NCBI GenBank assembly: GCA_007127615.1
Contig: SKZB01000029.1
Span: 1-5,275, forward strand
From: Phycisphaerales bacterium
GTDB lineage: Bacteria; Planctomycetota; Phycisphaerae; Phycisphaerales; SM1A02
Reading direction: 5' to 3'
DNA: 5,275 nucleotides
Shown here in pieces: positions 1 to 5,180 of this stretch; within the stretch, counting starts at the first letter, position 1, and every line of letters starts with the position of its first letter. The position numbers and the translations under genes are program-made. Under the pieces are notes generated by a model that was not told the DNA's origin, ran no database searches, and saw only the letters and a program-made list of their open reading frames with translations.

Positions 1-18
1 CGCTTCGTTCCTTCGTGC

Positions 19-153
19 CTATTCTGAATCCGTGCGGGTCACCCACAAAGATTCCTGAAGTGCCTCACTTTGATCCTTGCGCATTGCGATCGGTCTCGGT
101 CGTAATATCCCGTCTGTCGTGTTCTTTATCTGCGCACCGATCGCGCAGAACAA
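19..153 (-). CDS. possible 44-aa ORF with TTG start; maybe a transposase N-terminal relic
   Basis: On the minus strand a TTG at 153-151 opens 44 codons ending in TAG at 21-19. The TTG sits 7 nt after AGGAGG, inside the 9-nt SD match AGGAGGTGA (166-158). An internal ATG at 84-82 would give 21 residues. The C-terminal stretch, ending QESLWVTRTDSE, faintly resembles the first residues of some planctomycete transposases, where a short charged segment is followed by a 'LWV' motif; this is from memory and weak. No catalytic domain follows before the stop, so it would be a relic. A 6-bp hairpin (130-148) lies within it. I see no convincing promoter between it and the upstream terminator at 193-228. 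It could equally be a chance ORF; the SD is the main support. Confidence 0.28.
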   Translation of the reverse strand: MFCAIGAQIKNTTDGILRPRPIAMRKDQSEALQESLWVTRTDSE

Positions 154-157
154 GTGT

Positions 158-166
158 TCACCTCCT
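158..166 (-). promoter_or_regulatory. strong Shine-Dalgarno sequence before the TTG ORF
   Basis: The minus strand reads AGGAGGTGA, a 9-nt match to the anti-SD end of 16S rRNA. It is 7 nt (counted from AGGAGG) before TTG at 153. The only other nearby start, the GTG that overlaps the SD itself, opens a frame that stops after 11 codons. This is why the TTG is proposed as a start. Confidence 0.4.
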
Positions 167-192
167 CGTCTTCAGAGACTCAGGAACTGTGC

Positions 193-228
193 AAAACGAA
201 AAACGCCCCGGAGTGGGTCTCCGGGGCG
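193..228 (-). terminator. rho-independent terminator downstream of the 58-aa gene
   Basis: Read on the minus strand, a perfect 10-bp stem (arms at 228-219 and 213-204, arm sequences CGCCCCGGAG and CTCCGGGGCG) closes a 5-nt loop and is followed at once by TTTTT (203-199), CG and TTTT (196-193). This is a textbook intrinsic terminator with minus polarity; on the plus strand the stem is followed by GATCGGG and no T-run. It begins 42 nt after the TAG at 271. It would end transcripts of the small gene and any read-through from ftsY. Confidence 0.88.
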
Positions 229-270
229 GATCGGGTCGCGTCAACCCGTTATTCAATGGGGTTGGACGAG

Positions 271-447
271 CTACCTCTCCGCGGGGAGACCGATGTAAAG
301 GCCATCGAATCCGAAGTCGTACCGATCGGCATCAATCGCCGATTCTTTTCGAACGACGACGGTGATCGCATCAAGCTTCGATGTCCGCGTGGATGTCCGC
401 GTGCATGTCCGCGTGCATGATGGATTGTGGTTCATGGCTTCAAACAT
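271..447 (-). CDS. small 58-aa protein of unknown function
   Basis: I do not recognise this protein. The start ATG (447-445) follows a near-ideal SD, AGGAGGTGA, with 5 nt between AGGAGG and the ATG; the TAG is at 273-271. A good promoter lies upstream and a strong terminator downstream, so it looks like a complete single-gene unit. An internal ATG at residue 5 is a weaker alternative start with no comparable SD spacing. Residues 11-22 are three tetrapeptide repeats (CTRT, CTRT, STRT) encoded by a 12-bp tandem repeat. The second half has a strand-like run (AITVVVRKE, 27-35) and an aromatic, Gly- and Asp-rich end (YDFGFDGLYIGLP, 43-55). Acidic and basic residues are balanced at eight each. There is no signal peptide or membrane segment, and Cys occurs only at 11 and 15. 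Alternatively the transcript could act as an RNA of about 290 nt. Confidence 0.62.
   Translation of the reverse strand: MFEAMNHNPSCTRTCTRTSTRTSKLDAITVVVRKESAIDADRYDFGFDGLYIGLPAER
381..416. repeat. three tandem 12-bp repeats inside the 58-aa gene
   Basis: Plus-strand units are ATGTCCGCGTGG (381-392), ATGTCCGCGTGC (393-404) and ATGTCCGCGTGC (405-416), with ATG beginning a partial fourth unit at 417. Copies 2 and 3 are identical and copy 1 differs at its last base. The unit is a multiple of three, so copy-number change would keep the minus-strand reading frame, adding or removing one [CS]TRT tetrapeptide. Confidence 0.95.
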
Positions 448-450
448 GGT

Positions 451-459
451 CACCTCCTG
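451..459 (-). promoter_or_regulatory. Shine-Dalgarno sequence that fixes the 58-aa start
   Basis: The minus strand reads GCAGGAGGTGACC directly before ATG at 447. AGGAGGTGA matches the 16S rRNA 3' end over nine bases, and AGGAGG is 5 nt from the start codon. No upstream in-frame Met has such a site, so the longer reading of this frame (Met at 612) is not preferred. Confidence 0.8.
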
Positions 460-493
460 CGGAAAACGCATCCGCATTCCTGGGAAGGGCGTA

Positions 494-521
494 AACATAA
501 CACCCGCATGACGGCTGTCAA
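494..521 (-). promoter_or_regulatory. sigma70-type promoter for the 58-aa gene
   Basis: On the minus strand a perfect -35 TTGACA (521-516) is followed by a 16-nt spacer and TATGTT (499-494), a 4/6 match to TATAAT. The TATGTT is preceded by TG and one base, which makes an extended -10. The predicted start of transcription is near 487, giving a leader of about 40 nt that contains the SD. The surrounding DNA is more AT-rich than the coding DNA. Confidence 0.62.
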
Positions 522-608
522 TACAAGAATCAGAAAATTGCATCAAACGGCAAAGATGAGATTGCTTCTCAATTCCTGCGCACGTCCCGCGCACGGGCAG
601 ATTCTCGT

Positions 609-1538
609 TCACTCGCCCCGGTCGAACATGCCTTCGATAAACGCATCCGGATCGAACGGTTCAACGTCGTCCGGCGTTTCGCCGACGCCGATCAGTTTGA
701 CGGGCACGTTGATCGCCTCCCGGATGGCGAGGATGATCCCGCCCTTGGCCGTGCCGTCGAGTTTGGCCAGGAAGATCCCCGTCACATCGATCGCTTCGTT
801 GAAGATCTTCGCCTGATGGACCGCGTTCTGTCCGCTGGTCGCGTCGAGCACCAGCAGCACTTCGTGCGGCCCGTCGGGAATCTTCCTGCCGATGACGTTG
901 CGAATCTTGGTGAGCTGCCGCATCAGATTTTCCTGCGTGTGCAGGCGGCCGGCGGTATCGATGAGCAGCACATCCACGCCGCGCGCGATGGCGGCATCGG
1001 TGGCGTCGAACACGACCGACGCGGGATCGGCCCCCGTGCTCCCACGCACCATTTCCACGCCCAGCCGGTCCGACCAGATCGCGAGTTGTTCCACCGCGCC
1101 GGCCCGGAACGTATCCGCCGCCGCCAGCAGCACACTGCGCCCTTCATCCCGCAGACTCTTGGCGATCTTCGCCACGCTCGTCGTCTTCCCCGCGCCGTTG
1201 ATCCCCGCCACCAGAATGACGGTCGGCTTCTTCTTCGCCACCGCCAGTGAACGATCCGCGTCCGACCAGCGCGCTTTCAGTTGCTGCTTGAGATATTCAA
1301 TCGCATCTTCGCCGCGCGACACCCGGCCGGTGCGGAACTCCGTGCGCAGATTGTCAATGATCTCCGTGGCGGTCTTGACGCCGACATCCGCCGTGATGAG
1401 GTAGGTCTCAATCTCGTCGATCAGATCTTCGCTGAGCGTCTTGCCGAACAGCAATCCGCGCAATCCGCCCGAGAACGCTTCCCGCGTCCGGCTGAGACCC
1501 TTGCGAATCTTGTTGACCGTCGAACGAAACAGTCCCAT
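609..1538 (-). CDS. ftsY: signal recognition particle receptor FtsY (SRP GTPase)
   Basis: FtsY is the SRP receptor GTPase. It docks ribosome-nascent-chain/SRP complexes at the inner membrane, forming a GTP-dependent heterodimer with Ffh. Length is 309 aa. Residues 1-30 form a basic amphipathic segment suited to membrane binding; about 30-95 is the N domain; the rest is the G domain. Visible motifs are the P-loop GINGAGKTT (112-120), DTFRAGA (142-148), DTAGR (194-198) and AKLDGTAKGG (258-267), the last being the G4 region with Ala where Thr is more usual. The long acidic A domain of the E. coli protein is absent, as in many short FtsY proteins. The ATG at 1538 was chosen because GGGGAGG (1554-1548) lies 9 nt upstream and it falls 4 nt after the nusB stop; the open frame further upstream only shadows nusB. 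It is the last gene of the ribH-nusB-ftsY operon. Confidence 0.97.
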   Translation of the reverse strand: MGLFRSTVNKIRKGLSRTREAFSGGLRGLLFGKTLSEDLIDEIETYLITADVGVKTATEIIDNLRTEFRTGRVSRGEDAIEYLKQQLKARWSDADRSLAVAKKKPTVILVAGINGAGKTTSVAKIAKSLRDEGRSVLLAAADTFRAGAVEQLAIWSDRLGVEMVRGSTGADPASVVFDATDAAIARGVDVLLIDTAGRLHTQENLMRQLTKIRNVIGRKIPDGPHEVLLVLDATSGQNAVHQAKIFNEAIDVTGIFLAKLDGTAKGGIILAIREAINVPVKLIGVGETPDDVEPFDPDAFIEGMFDRGE

Positions 1539-1542
1539 GGCT

Positions 1543-2001
1543 TCACGCCTCCCCGTTCGTGTCACCGCCGGCAGGGGAGGTTTCGGCCCCTTCGGTCCGA
1601 TCCCGGTGCAGACGGTAAATCTTGTCGAGCACGCCGTTGATGAAGAGCGGCGACTTTTCGGTGCTGAACTCCCGGGCCAGCTCAACCGCTTCGTTGATCG
1701 CCACTTTGGCGGGCGTTCGGCCGGCGGCCATCTCATGGTGCGCCAGGCGCAGAATGTTTCGATCCAGCATCGGCTGCCGGTGGGTGGGCCAATCCGGCGT
1801 GATCGCCGCGATATCCCGATCCGCCCGCTCCCGCGCCGCCCAGGCCGCCTGCGCGAGATCGAAGCCCTGCTGGTGGGTCTGTTTGCTGCCGGGAGACTGC
1901 TCAAGCGACTCGCGCACGATCTCCGGTGAGTCGGAACTGCCGGCATCAAACTGGTACATCGCCTGCAGCGCACACCGGCGAACATCACGCGTCACGCTCA
2001 T
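1543..2001 (-). CDS. nusB: transcription antitermination factor NusB
   Basis: NusB binds boxA RNA together with NusE (ribosomal protein S10) and supports antiterminated transcription of rRNA operons. The protein is 152 aa, near the usual length. The N-terminal TRDVRRCALQAMYQFD (4-19) matches the family's opening helix (R..A.Q.LYQ.D). The C-terminal half has the diagnostic DRNILRLAHHEM (80-91) and AINEAVELAREFSTEKS (101-117), followed by LFINGVLDKI (119-128). The last 20 or so residues form a polar Gly/Thr/Glu tail. The start ATG overlaps the ribH stop (ATGA), which indicates translational coupling; a modest GGAG lies 6 nt upstream (2011-2008). The frame stays open upstream to 2265, but that part is ribH in another frame. 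Confidence 0.95.
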   Translation of the reverse strand: MSVTRDVRRCALQAMYQFDAGSSDSPEIVRESLEQSPGSKQTHQQGFDLAQAAWAARERADRDIAAITPDWPTHRQPMLDRNILRLAHHEMAAGRTPAKVAINEAVELAREFSTEKSPLFINGVLDKIYRLHRDRTEGAETSPAGGDTNGEA

Positions 2002-2504
2002 GCGCCGCTCCGCTCCGCCCTGCGTCCGAACTGAACCTCGCGCACCTGACGGATCGCGCCGGCGGCTTCGATCGCCGCGGTCATCGCTTCCTCGCCCTTG
2101 TTGCCCTGCCGTCCGCCGGCGCGATTTCGCGCCTGACCCATCGTCTGGCAGGTGAGGACACCGAACGCGACCGGCACGCCGGTTTCGACGCTGATCTGCG
2201 CGAGGCCGTTGGAGACGGCGGAGCAGATGTATTGATCGTGCGGCGTTTCGCCGGTGATCACGCAACCGATCGTGACGATCGCATCGACCTCGCCCCGCCG
2301 CGCGATCGCGGCCGCGATCGAGACGAGCTCGAACGAACCCGGCGCGGGGATGACGAGAAGGTTCGATTCCTCACCGCCCGAATCCAGAAAGGTGGAGACC
2401 GCGCCGTCGCGCAGCGCATCGGTCACCTCCGCGTGGTAGCGGCTGGCGACGACGGCGATGCGGAGATCGGCGGCGGAGGTGGTTCGGGTGATCGGGGTGT
2501 GCAT
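1998..2504 (-). CDS. ribH: 6,7-dimethyl-8-ribityllumazine synthase (RibH)
   Basis: RibH condenses 5-amino-6-ribitylamino-uracil with 3,4-dihydroxy-2-butanone 4-phosphate to form lumazine, the penultimate step of riboflavin synthesis; the family assembles as pentamers or 60-mer capsids. The 168-aa protein shows the family in order: [10 protein letters not shown] (14-23), PGSFEL (55-60), [14 protein letters not shown] (80-93) with the catalytic His at 89, [22 protein letters not shown] (spanning 97-118, shown in part by [12 protein letters not shown]), and [13 protein letters not shown] (128-140), which corresponds to the conserved phosphate-binding RAG..GNKG end. The C-terminal tail is slightly extended and basic. 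The ATG at 2504 gives the normal length; the longer open frame to 2828 runs through the divergent promoter region and into thyA. No SD precedes it. It is the first gene of the operon. Confidence 0.96.
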   Translation of the reverse strand: MHTPITRTTSAADLRIAVVASRYHAEVTDALRDGAVSTFLDSGGEESNLLVIPAPGSFELVSIAAAIARRGEVDAIVTIGCVITGETPHDQYICSAVSNGLAQISVETGVPVAFGVLTCQTMGQARNRAGGRQGNKGEEAMTAAIEAAGAIRQVREVQFGRRAERSGA

Positions 2505-2518
2505 GGACAGATTGATCG

Positions 2519-2544
2519 ATCGGGCAATCGGGCAAAAATCGGGC
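2519..2544. repeat. three ATCGGGC heptamers in the ribH leader
   Basis: ATCGGGC occurs at 2519-2525, 2527-2533 and 2538-2544 (GCCCGAT on the ribH strand), at steps of 8 and 11 bp. An inverted GCCCG follows at 2546-2550. All lie between the predicted ribH transcription start (about 2547) and its ATG. They could be an operator, an RNA-level site, or low-complexity chance. Confidence 0.5.
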
Positions 2545-2553
2545 GAGCCCGGC

Positions 2554-2582
2554 ATGGTACGTTCCAACCGGGGATCGTTCAA
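2554..2582 (-). promoter_or_regulatory. candidate sigma70 promoter of ribH-nusB-ftsY
   Basis: Minus-strand TTGAAC (2582-2577), a 17-nt spacer, then TACCAT (2559-2554), each 4/6 to consensus with optimal spacing. Predicted transcription start is near 2547, leaving a leader of about 42 nt before the ribH ATG. No better candidate is visible in this divergent spacer. Confidence 0.42.
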
Positions 2583-2643
2583 TTCCCGAGCGAAACGATC
2601 GAAAAACCCCGCACGAAACGCCACGGGCGGACATGCCCCGCGC

Positions 2644-2652
2644 TGGTACACT
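2644..2652 (+). promoter_or_regulatory. possible extended -10 element for thyA
   Basis: TGGTACACT fits an extended -10 (TGnTAnAnT-like, 4/6 in the hexamer) without a recognisable -35. Transcription would start near 2659, only about 3 nt before the thyA ATG at 2662. No SD is present, so thyA mRNA could be leaderless. The support is one short motif plus the absence of an SD. Confidence 0.25.
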
Positions 2653-2661
2653 GACGAAACC

Positions 2662-3456
2662 ATGAAACAGTATCTCGATCTCATGCGACGAGCCCTCGAA
2701 GACGGGGCGGAAAAACACGATCGCACCGGCACCGGCACGCAGAGCATCTTCGGCCACCAGATGCGCTTCGACCTCGCCGACGGCTTCCCGCTGGTGACCA
2801 CCAAGAAACTCCATCTGCGATCGATCATTCACGAGTTGCTCTGGTTTCTGCGCGGCGAGACGAACGTCCGCTCCCTGCACGAAAACAACGTCACCATCTG
2901 GGACGAATGGGCCGATGAAAACGGCGAGCTCGGACCGGTGTACGGCAAGCAGTGGCGCTCCTGGACCACCCCACACGGGGAAACGATCGACCAGATCGGC
3001 AACGTCGTCGAGGCGATCAAGCTCAACCCCGATTCGCGGCGCCTGATCGTGAGCGCGTGGAACGTGGCGGAGATCGAACACATGGCGCTCCCGCCGTGCC
3101 ACTGCCTGTTCCAGTTCTACATCGCGGGCGGCAGATTGAGTTGCCAGCTCTACCAGCGTTCGGCGGATATCTTCCTCGGCGTGCCGTTCAACATCGCCAG
3201 CTACGCGCTGCTGACGATGATGATCGCGCAGGTGACGGATCTCGAGCCGGGCGAGTTCATCCACACCTTCGGCGATGCGCACCTCTACCGCAATCATCTC
3301 GAGCAGGCGCGCGAACAACTCTCGCGTGAACCGCGGCATCTGCCGACGATGCGCCTCAATCCGCGCGTGAAATCGATTTTCGAGTTTGTCTACGATGACT
3401 TCGAGCTGGTGAACTACGATCCCCACCCGCATATCAAAGCACCCGTCGCGGTCTAG
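2662..3456 (+). CDS. thyA: thymidylate synthase ThyA
   Basis: ThyA methylates dUMP to dTMP with 5,10-methylene-THF, which serves as both carbon donor and reductant and leaves dihydrofolate. The protein is 264 aa, the same length as the E. coli enzyme, and key residues fall at the same numbers: Arg21 (RTGTGT), Trp80, Arg126-Arg127 (DSRRLIV), the nucleophile Cys146 ([11 protein letters not shown]), Arg166 (YQRSAD), Asp169, Asn177 (GVPFN), His207 and Tyr209 (DAHLY). The C-terminus, HIKAPVAV, keeps the closing segment that seals the active site. It lacks the roughly 50-residue insertion of Lactobacillus-type enzymes. The ATG at 2662 is chosen because it gives exact family alignment; the frame is open upstream to 2458 but there it covers the divergent spacer and the ribH start. 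No SD precedes the start. folA follows 100 nt downstream. Confidence 0.99.
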   Translation: MKQYLDLMRRALEDGAEKHDRTGTGTQSIFGHQMRFDLADGFPLVTTKKLHLRSIIHELLWFLRGETNVRSLHENNVTIWDEWADENGELGPVYGKQWRSWTTPHGETIDQIGNVVEAIKLNPDSRRLIVSAWNVAEIEHMALPPCHCLFQFYIAGGRLSCQLYQRSADIFLGVPFNIASYALLTMMIAQVTDLEPGEFIHTFGDAHLYRNHLEQAREQLSREPRHLPTMRLNPRVKSIFEFVYDDFELVNYDPHPHIKAPVAV

Positions 3457-3476
3457 TTCGATATGCATCAAGGTAC

Positions 3477-3498
3477 CGGCACGTCCACTTGAGTGCCG
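3477..3498 (+). other. weak hairpin between thyA and folA
   Basis: CGGCAC (3477-3482) and GTGCCG (3493-3498) form a perfect 6-bp stem around a 10-nt loop, 20 nt after the thyA stop. No T-run follows, so termination here is doubtful and read-through into folA is likely. Confidence 0.25.
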
Positions 3499-3556
3499 AA
3501 TCGTAACGGCCCACCTTCCCTCCGCCCCTCCGCCCTTCGTCTCCGTCGCTCTCCCC

Positions 3557-4063
3557 ATGCTCTCCATGATCGCCGCCATGTCGGAGAATCGCGTGATCGG
3601 CCGTGACGGCGGGCTGCCGTGGCATCTGCCGGCGGATCTCCGGTTCTTCAAGCGAACCACCGAAGGCCATCCGGTCATCATGGGCCGGAAGACCTTCGAA
3701 TCGATGGACGGTCCGCTGCCGAAGCGGTTCAACATCGTCATCACCCGCCGGGCGAACTACGAAGCGGACGGCGCGGTCGTAGCCCGCACGCTCGACGAGG
3801 CGATCGAAGCCGCCCGAGATGCGGCCGGCGGCGATTCGGACGAAATTTTCATCACCGGCGGGGCGAAGATCTACGAGCTCGGCCTGCCGATCGCCGACCG
3901 GATGTATCTGACGACCATCCACGCGGAAGTCGAAGGCGATACGTTCTTTCCCGAGTTCGACCTCTCCGCCTGGTCGATCGTTCACGAAGAGCACCACCCC
4001 GCCGATGATCGGCATGCCCACGCCATGACCTTCCGCACGCTCGACCGTCGAACCGCATCGTGA
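3557..4063 (+). CDS. folA: dihydrofolate reductase FolA
   Basis: FolA reduces dihydrofolate to tetrahydrofolate with NADPH, recycling the dihydrofolate made by ThyA. Length is 168 aa against 159 for E. coli; the extra residues lie mostly in a longer loop before the second nucleotide-binding motif (about residues 80-95). With the ATG at 3557 the numbering equals E. coli: Ile5, NRVIG (11-15), the LPWHLPADL block with Trp22 and catalytic Asp27, Phe31, VIMGRKTFESM (40-50) with Thr46, and Arg57. The FITGGAKIYE motif supplies the NADPH-binding Gly-Gly, and TIHAEVEGDTFFP is the family's C-terminal signature. A second ATG at 3566 (MIAAMSENRVIG) also fits the family and cannot be excluded. No SD is present; the start is preceded by a C/T-rich stretch. 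It is probably co-transcribed with thyA. Confidence 0.97.
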   Translation: MLSMIAAMSENRVIGRDGGLPWHLPADLRFFKRTTEGHPVIMGRKTFESMDGPLPKRFNIVITRRANYEADGAVVARTLDEAIEAARDAAGGDSDEIFITGGAKIYELGLPIADRMYLTTIHAEVEGDTFFPEFDLSAWSIVHEEHHPADDRHAHAMTFRTLDRRTAS

Positions 4064-4087
4064 TTCGTCCGGGCGCGCCGGGACGAA
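4064..4087. terminator. hairpin between convergent folA and membrane-protein gene
   Basis: TTCGTCC (4064-4070) and GGACGAA (4081-4087) form a perfect 7-bp stem starting directly after the folA TGA, around a loop containing the palindrome GGCGCGCC (4072-4079). The site lies between two convergent genes, the expected place for a bidirectional terminator. Neither strand has a T-run after the stem, so the call rests on position and pairing only. Confidence 0.4.
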
Positions 4088-4110
4088 CCGGCAGCGCTGC
4101 GGAGCGGGGC

Positions 4111-4950
4111 TTACCGCCAACGGAATCCGCACTCCGAACAACGGAGCCCCGGCCGGGGGCCCTTGGCGTAGCCACATTCACCGCAGTGCTGCTCGCGCCA
4201 GGTCCGGCGACGTTTCGAGAGCAGCGCCAGCACCACGCCCGGGCCCGCCAGCCAGATGCCGATCGCCACACTGCCGTAGAGGGCGTAGTACGAACCGGAC
4301 CAGCAATAGCAGTCGGTGCGTCTTCGAATCATGATGTCCATCGGGAGGACGCACAGCAGCTCGATCGCCGTCCCGCTCAGGAGAATGCCGACCGTGCGCT
4401 GGAGGCGCGTCTCCGGCCACGGCGCACGCGTGAAGATCCAGATGGCGATGCCCCAGACCACCCAGCTCACGCCGAGCAGAACGCCGAGCGCGGGCATGTA
4501 CAACGAATGCTGTTCCAGATCGGGCGCCCACTCCATGATGCCGAGAAAAAACGTCATCGCCAGCGCCACGGCCACGACGAGCACCGCGCCGATTCCGCCG
4601 GCGATCACCGTGCTGATGAACAGCGATCGGCCCTGCGAATCAGCGCGAATCGGCTGTCGCCAGACCGGCATCAGAAACAGCAGTTGCAGAGCCACGAAGA
4701 TGGCAATGGCGGTGCCGGAACGTTGCCACCAGCCCGGAGAAGTCAGATCAGAAGCGAACTCGGACGGCAGCTCACGAAGCGTGGACCAGGGTGGCCACCG
4801 ATCGATCAGCAGGAGCAGCCGAACGGCATTCAGCACCAGAAGCAGAAACAGCGTGTAAACCGGCAGAAAGACGGCCAGCACTGCCCACCGGTTTCGCGCC
4901 CAACGGCGCTCCACCCCTTCGAAGTTTGACCACCAGGTGCCGGGCATCAT
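4111..4950 (-). CDS. polytopic membrane protein with C-terminal zinc ribbon
   Basis: Function unknown. The 279-aa reading has about six hydrophobic segments (near residues 22-49, 79-97, 109-137, 152-174, 185-205 and 222-244). A basic stretch KRRRTWRE (246-253) follows, then a zinc-ribbon-like end: Cys256-GE-Cys259-GY, 11 residues, Cys271-SE-Cys274-GF. Such a CxxCGY...RCxxCG ribbon fused to membrane segments is frequent in Planctomycetota; that is general knowledge, not a database hit. A conspicuous RRRTDCYCWSGSYYAL (209-224) sits before the last segment; Cys214 and Cys216 could be a second metal or redox site. The start at 4950 is chosen because AGGAGG repeats (4964-4956) lie 5-8 nt upstream. 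The next codon is also ATG (4947), and the longer frame from 4986 would translate the SD itself. The gene is convergent with folA, so it is not part of the folate unit. Confidence 0.82.
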   Translation of the reverse strand: MMPGTWWSNFEGVERRWARNRWAVLAVFLPVYTLFLLLVLNAVRLLLLIDRWPPWSTLRELPSEFASDLTSPGWWQRSGTAIAIFVALQLLFLMPVWRQPIRADSQGRSLFISTVIAGGIGAVLVVAVALAMTFFLGIMEWAPDLEQHSLYMPALGVLLGVSWVVWGIAIWIFTRAPWPETRLQRTVGILLSGTAIELLCVLPMDIMIRRRTDCYCWSGSYYALYGSVAIGIWLAGPGVVLALLSKRRRTWREQHCGECGYAKGPRPGLRCSECGFRWR

Positions 4951-4954
4951 CACA

Positions 4955-4966
4955 CCCTCCTCCTCC
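4955..4966 (-). promoter_or_regulatory. purine-rich Shine-Dalgarno tract of the membrane-protein gene
   Basis: The minus strand reads GGAGGAGGAGGG, giving two overlapping AGGAGG sites 5 and 8 nt before ATG 4950 (8 and 11 nt before ATG 4947). It decides the start against the upstream Met at 4986. Confidence 0.7.
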
Positions 4967-5012
4967 AATTCTACGCGCCCGTCCATTCGAATGCGGCATC
5001 ACGGAGTCGACG

Positions 5013-5043
5013 TTGGGACCCGGCGCCTCCGCGGGGACGACGT
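5013..5043. repeat. degenerate REP-like intergenic element
   Basis: The segment containing TTGGGACCC and CCGCGGGGACGACG resembles the widespread bacterial intergenic hairpin of the form GTCCCCGC...GCGGGGACGACG. Here the right arm is intact and the left arm has diverged (ACCCGGCG), so pairing is imperfect. Recognition is from memory of the pattern; copy number in this genome is unknown. Confidence 0.35.
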
Positions 5044-5056
5044 GCAGTCGTGAACT

Positions 5057-5081
5057 CTCCACCCCTTCGTCGCTCCGTCGC
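5057..5081. repeat. C/T-rich intergenic repeat, copy 1
   Basis: A 25-nt sequence whose core is CCCCTTCGTCGCTCCGTCGC (5062-5081). It matches copy 2 at 5142-5166 with two mismatches. It runs directly into the hairpin at 5081-5117. Confidence 0.75.
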
Positions 5082-5117
5082 ATGCTTCGCCCATCTCCGG
5101 GGGCGGGACGAAGCATG
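5081..5117. repeat. inverted repeat with 9-bp arms
   Basis: CATGCTTCG (5081-5089) pairs perfectly with CGAAGCATG (5109-5117). CCC (5090-5092) can extend the stem with GGG (5105-5107) across a one-base bulge. No T-run follows on either strand, so it looks like a structural repeat and not an intrinsic terminator. Confidence 0.7.
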
Positions 5118-5141
5118 GCACCCTTCAGACATTCTCCATCA

Positions 5142-5166
5142 CTCTACCCCTCCGTCGCTCCGTCGC
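5142..5166. repeat. C/T-rich intergenic repeat, copy 2
   Basis: Core CCCCTCCGTCGCTCCGTCGC (5147-5166) differs from copy 1 at one base. It is followed by TTCGTTCC; the 11-mer CGCTTCGTTCC (5164-5174) recurs at window positions 1-11, so the left window edge may lie in another copy. A related stretch, CCCTTCGTCTCCGTCGCTC, occurs at 3533-3551 before folA. Confidence 0.72.
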
Positions 5167-5180
5167 TTCGTTCCCCCCCC

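Noticed and set aside
557..571. Hairpin TGAGA/TCTCA downstream of ftsY as its terminator
   Set aside because: The stem has only five mostly weak pairs and no T-run follows; ftsY transcripts more likely end at 193-228 or by another mechanism.
448..612. A longer, 113-residue version of the small gene starting at 612
   Set aside because: The extra part would span the TTGACA/-10 promoter and the SD, and has no ribosome-binding site of its own.
1539..1988. A 150-residue N-terminal extension of FtsY
   Set aside because: The extension is out-of-frame nusB sequence, Arg/Ser-rich and unlike an FtsY acidic domain; the ATG at 1538 has its own SD.
2458..2661. A 68-residue N-terminal extension of ThyA
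   Set aside because: It covers the divergent spacer and the ribH start; the ATG at 2662 gives exact agreement with family residue numbering.
2371..3744. A 457-codon open frame on the minus strand across thyA and folA
   Set aside because: It lies antisense to two genes with complete catalytic signatures, shows no family motif, and reflects high-GC codon bias (few stops in the opposite frame).
4060..4929. A 289-codon plus-strand frame opposite the membrane-protein gene
   Set aside because: Its composition is Arg/Gln/His-rich without domains, while the minus strand gives clear hydrophobic segments, a Cys ribbon and a strong SD.
4968..4973. TAGAAT on the minus strand as the -10 of the membrane-protein gene
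   Set aside because: Transcription would begin inside the SD tract, and no -35 is found at proper spacing.
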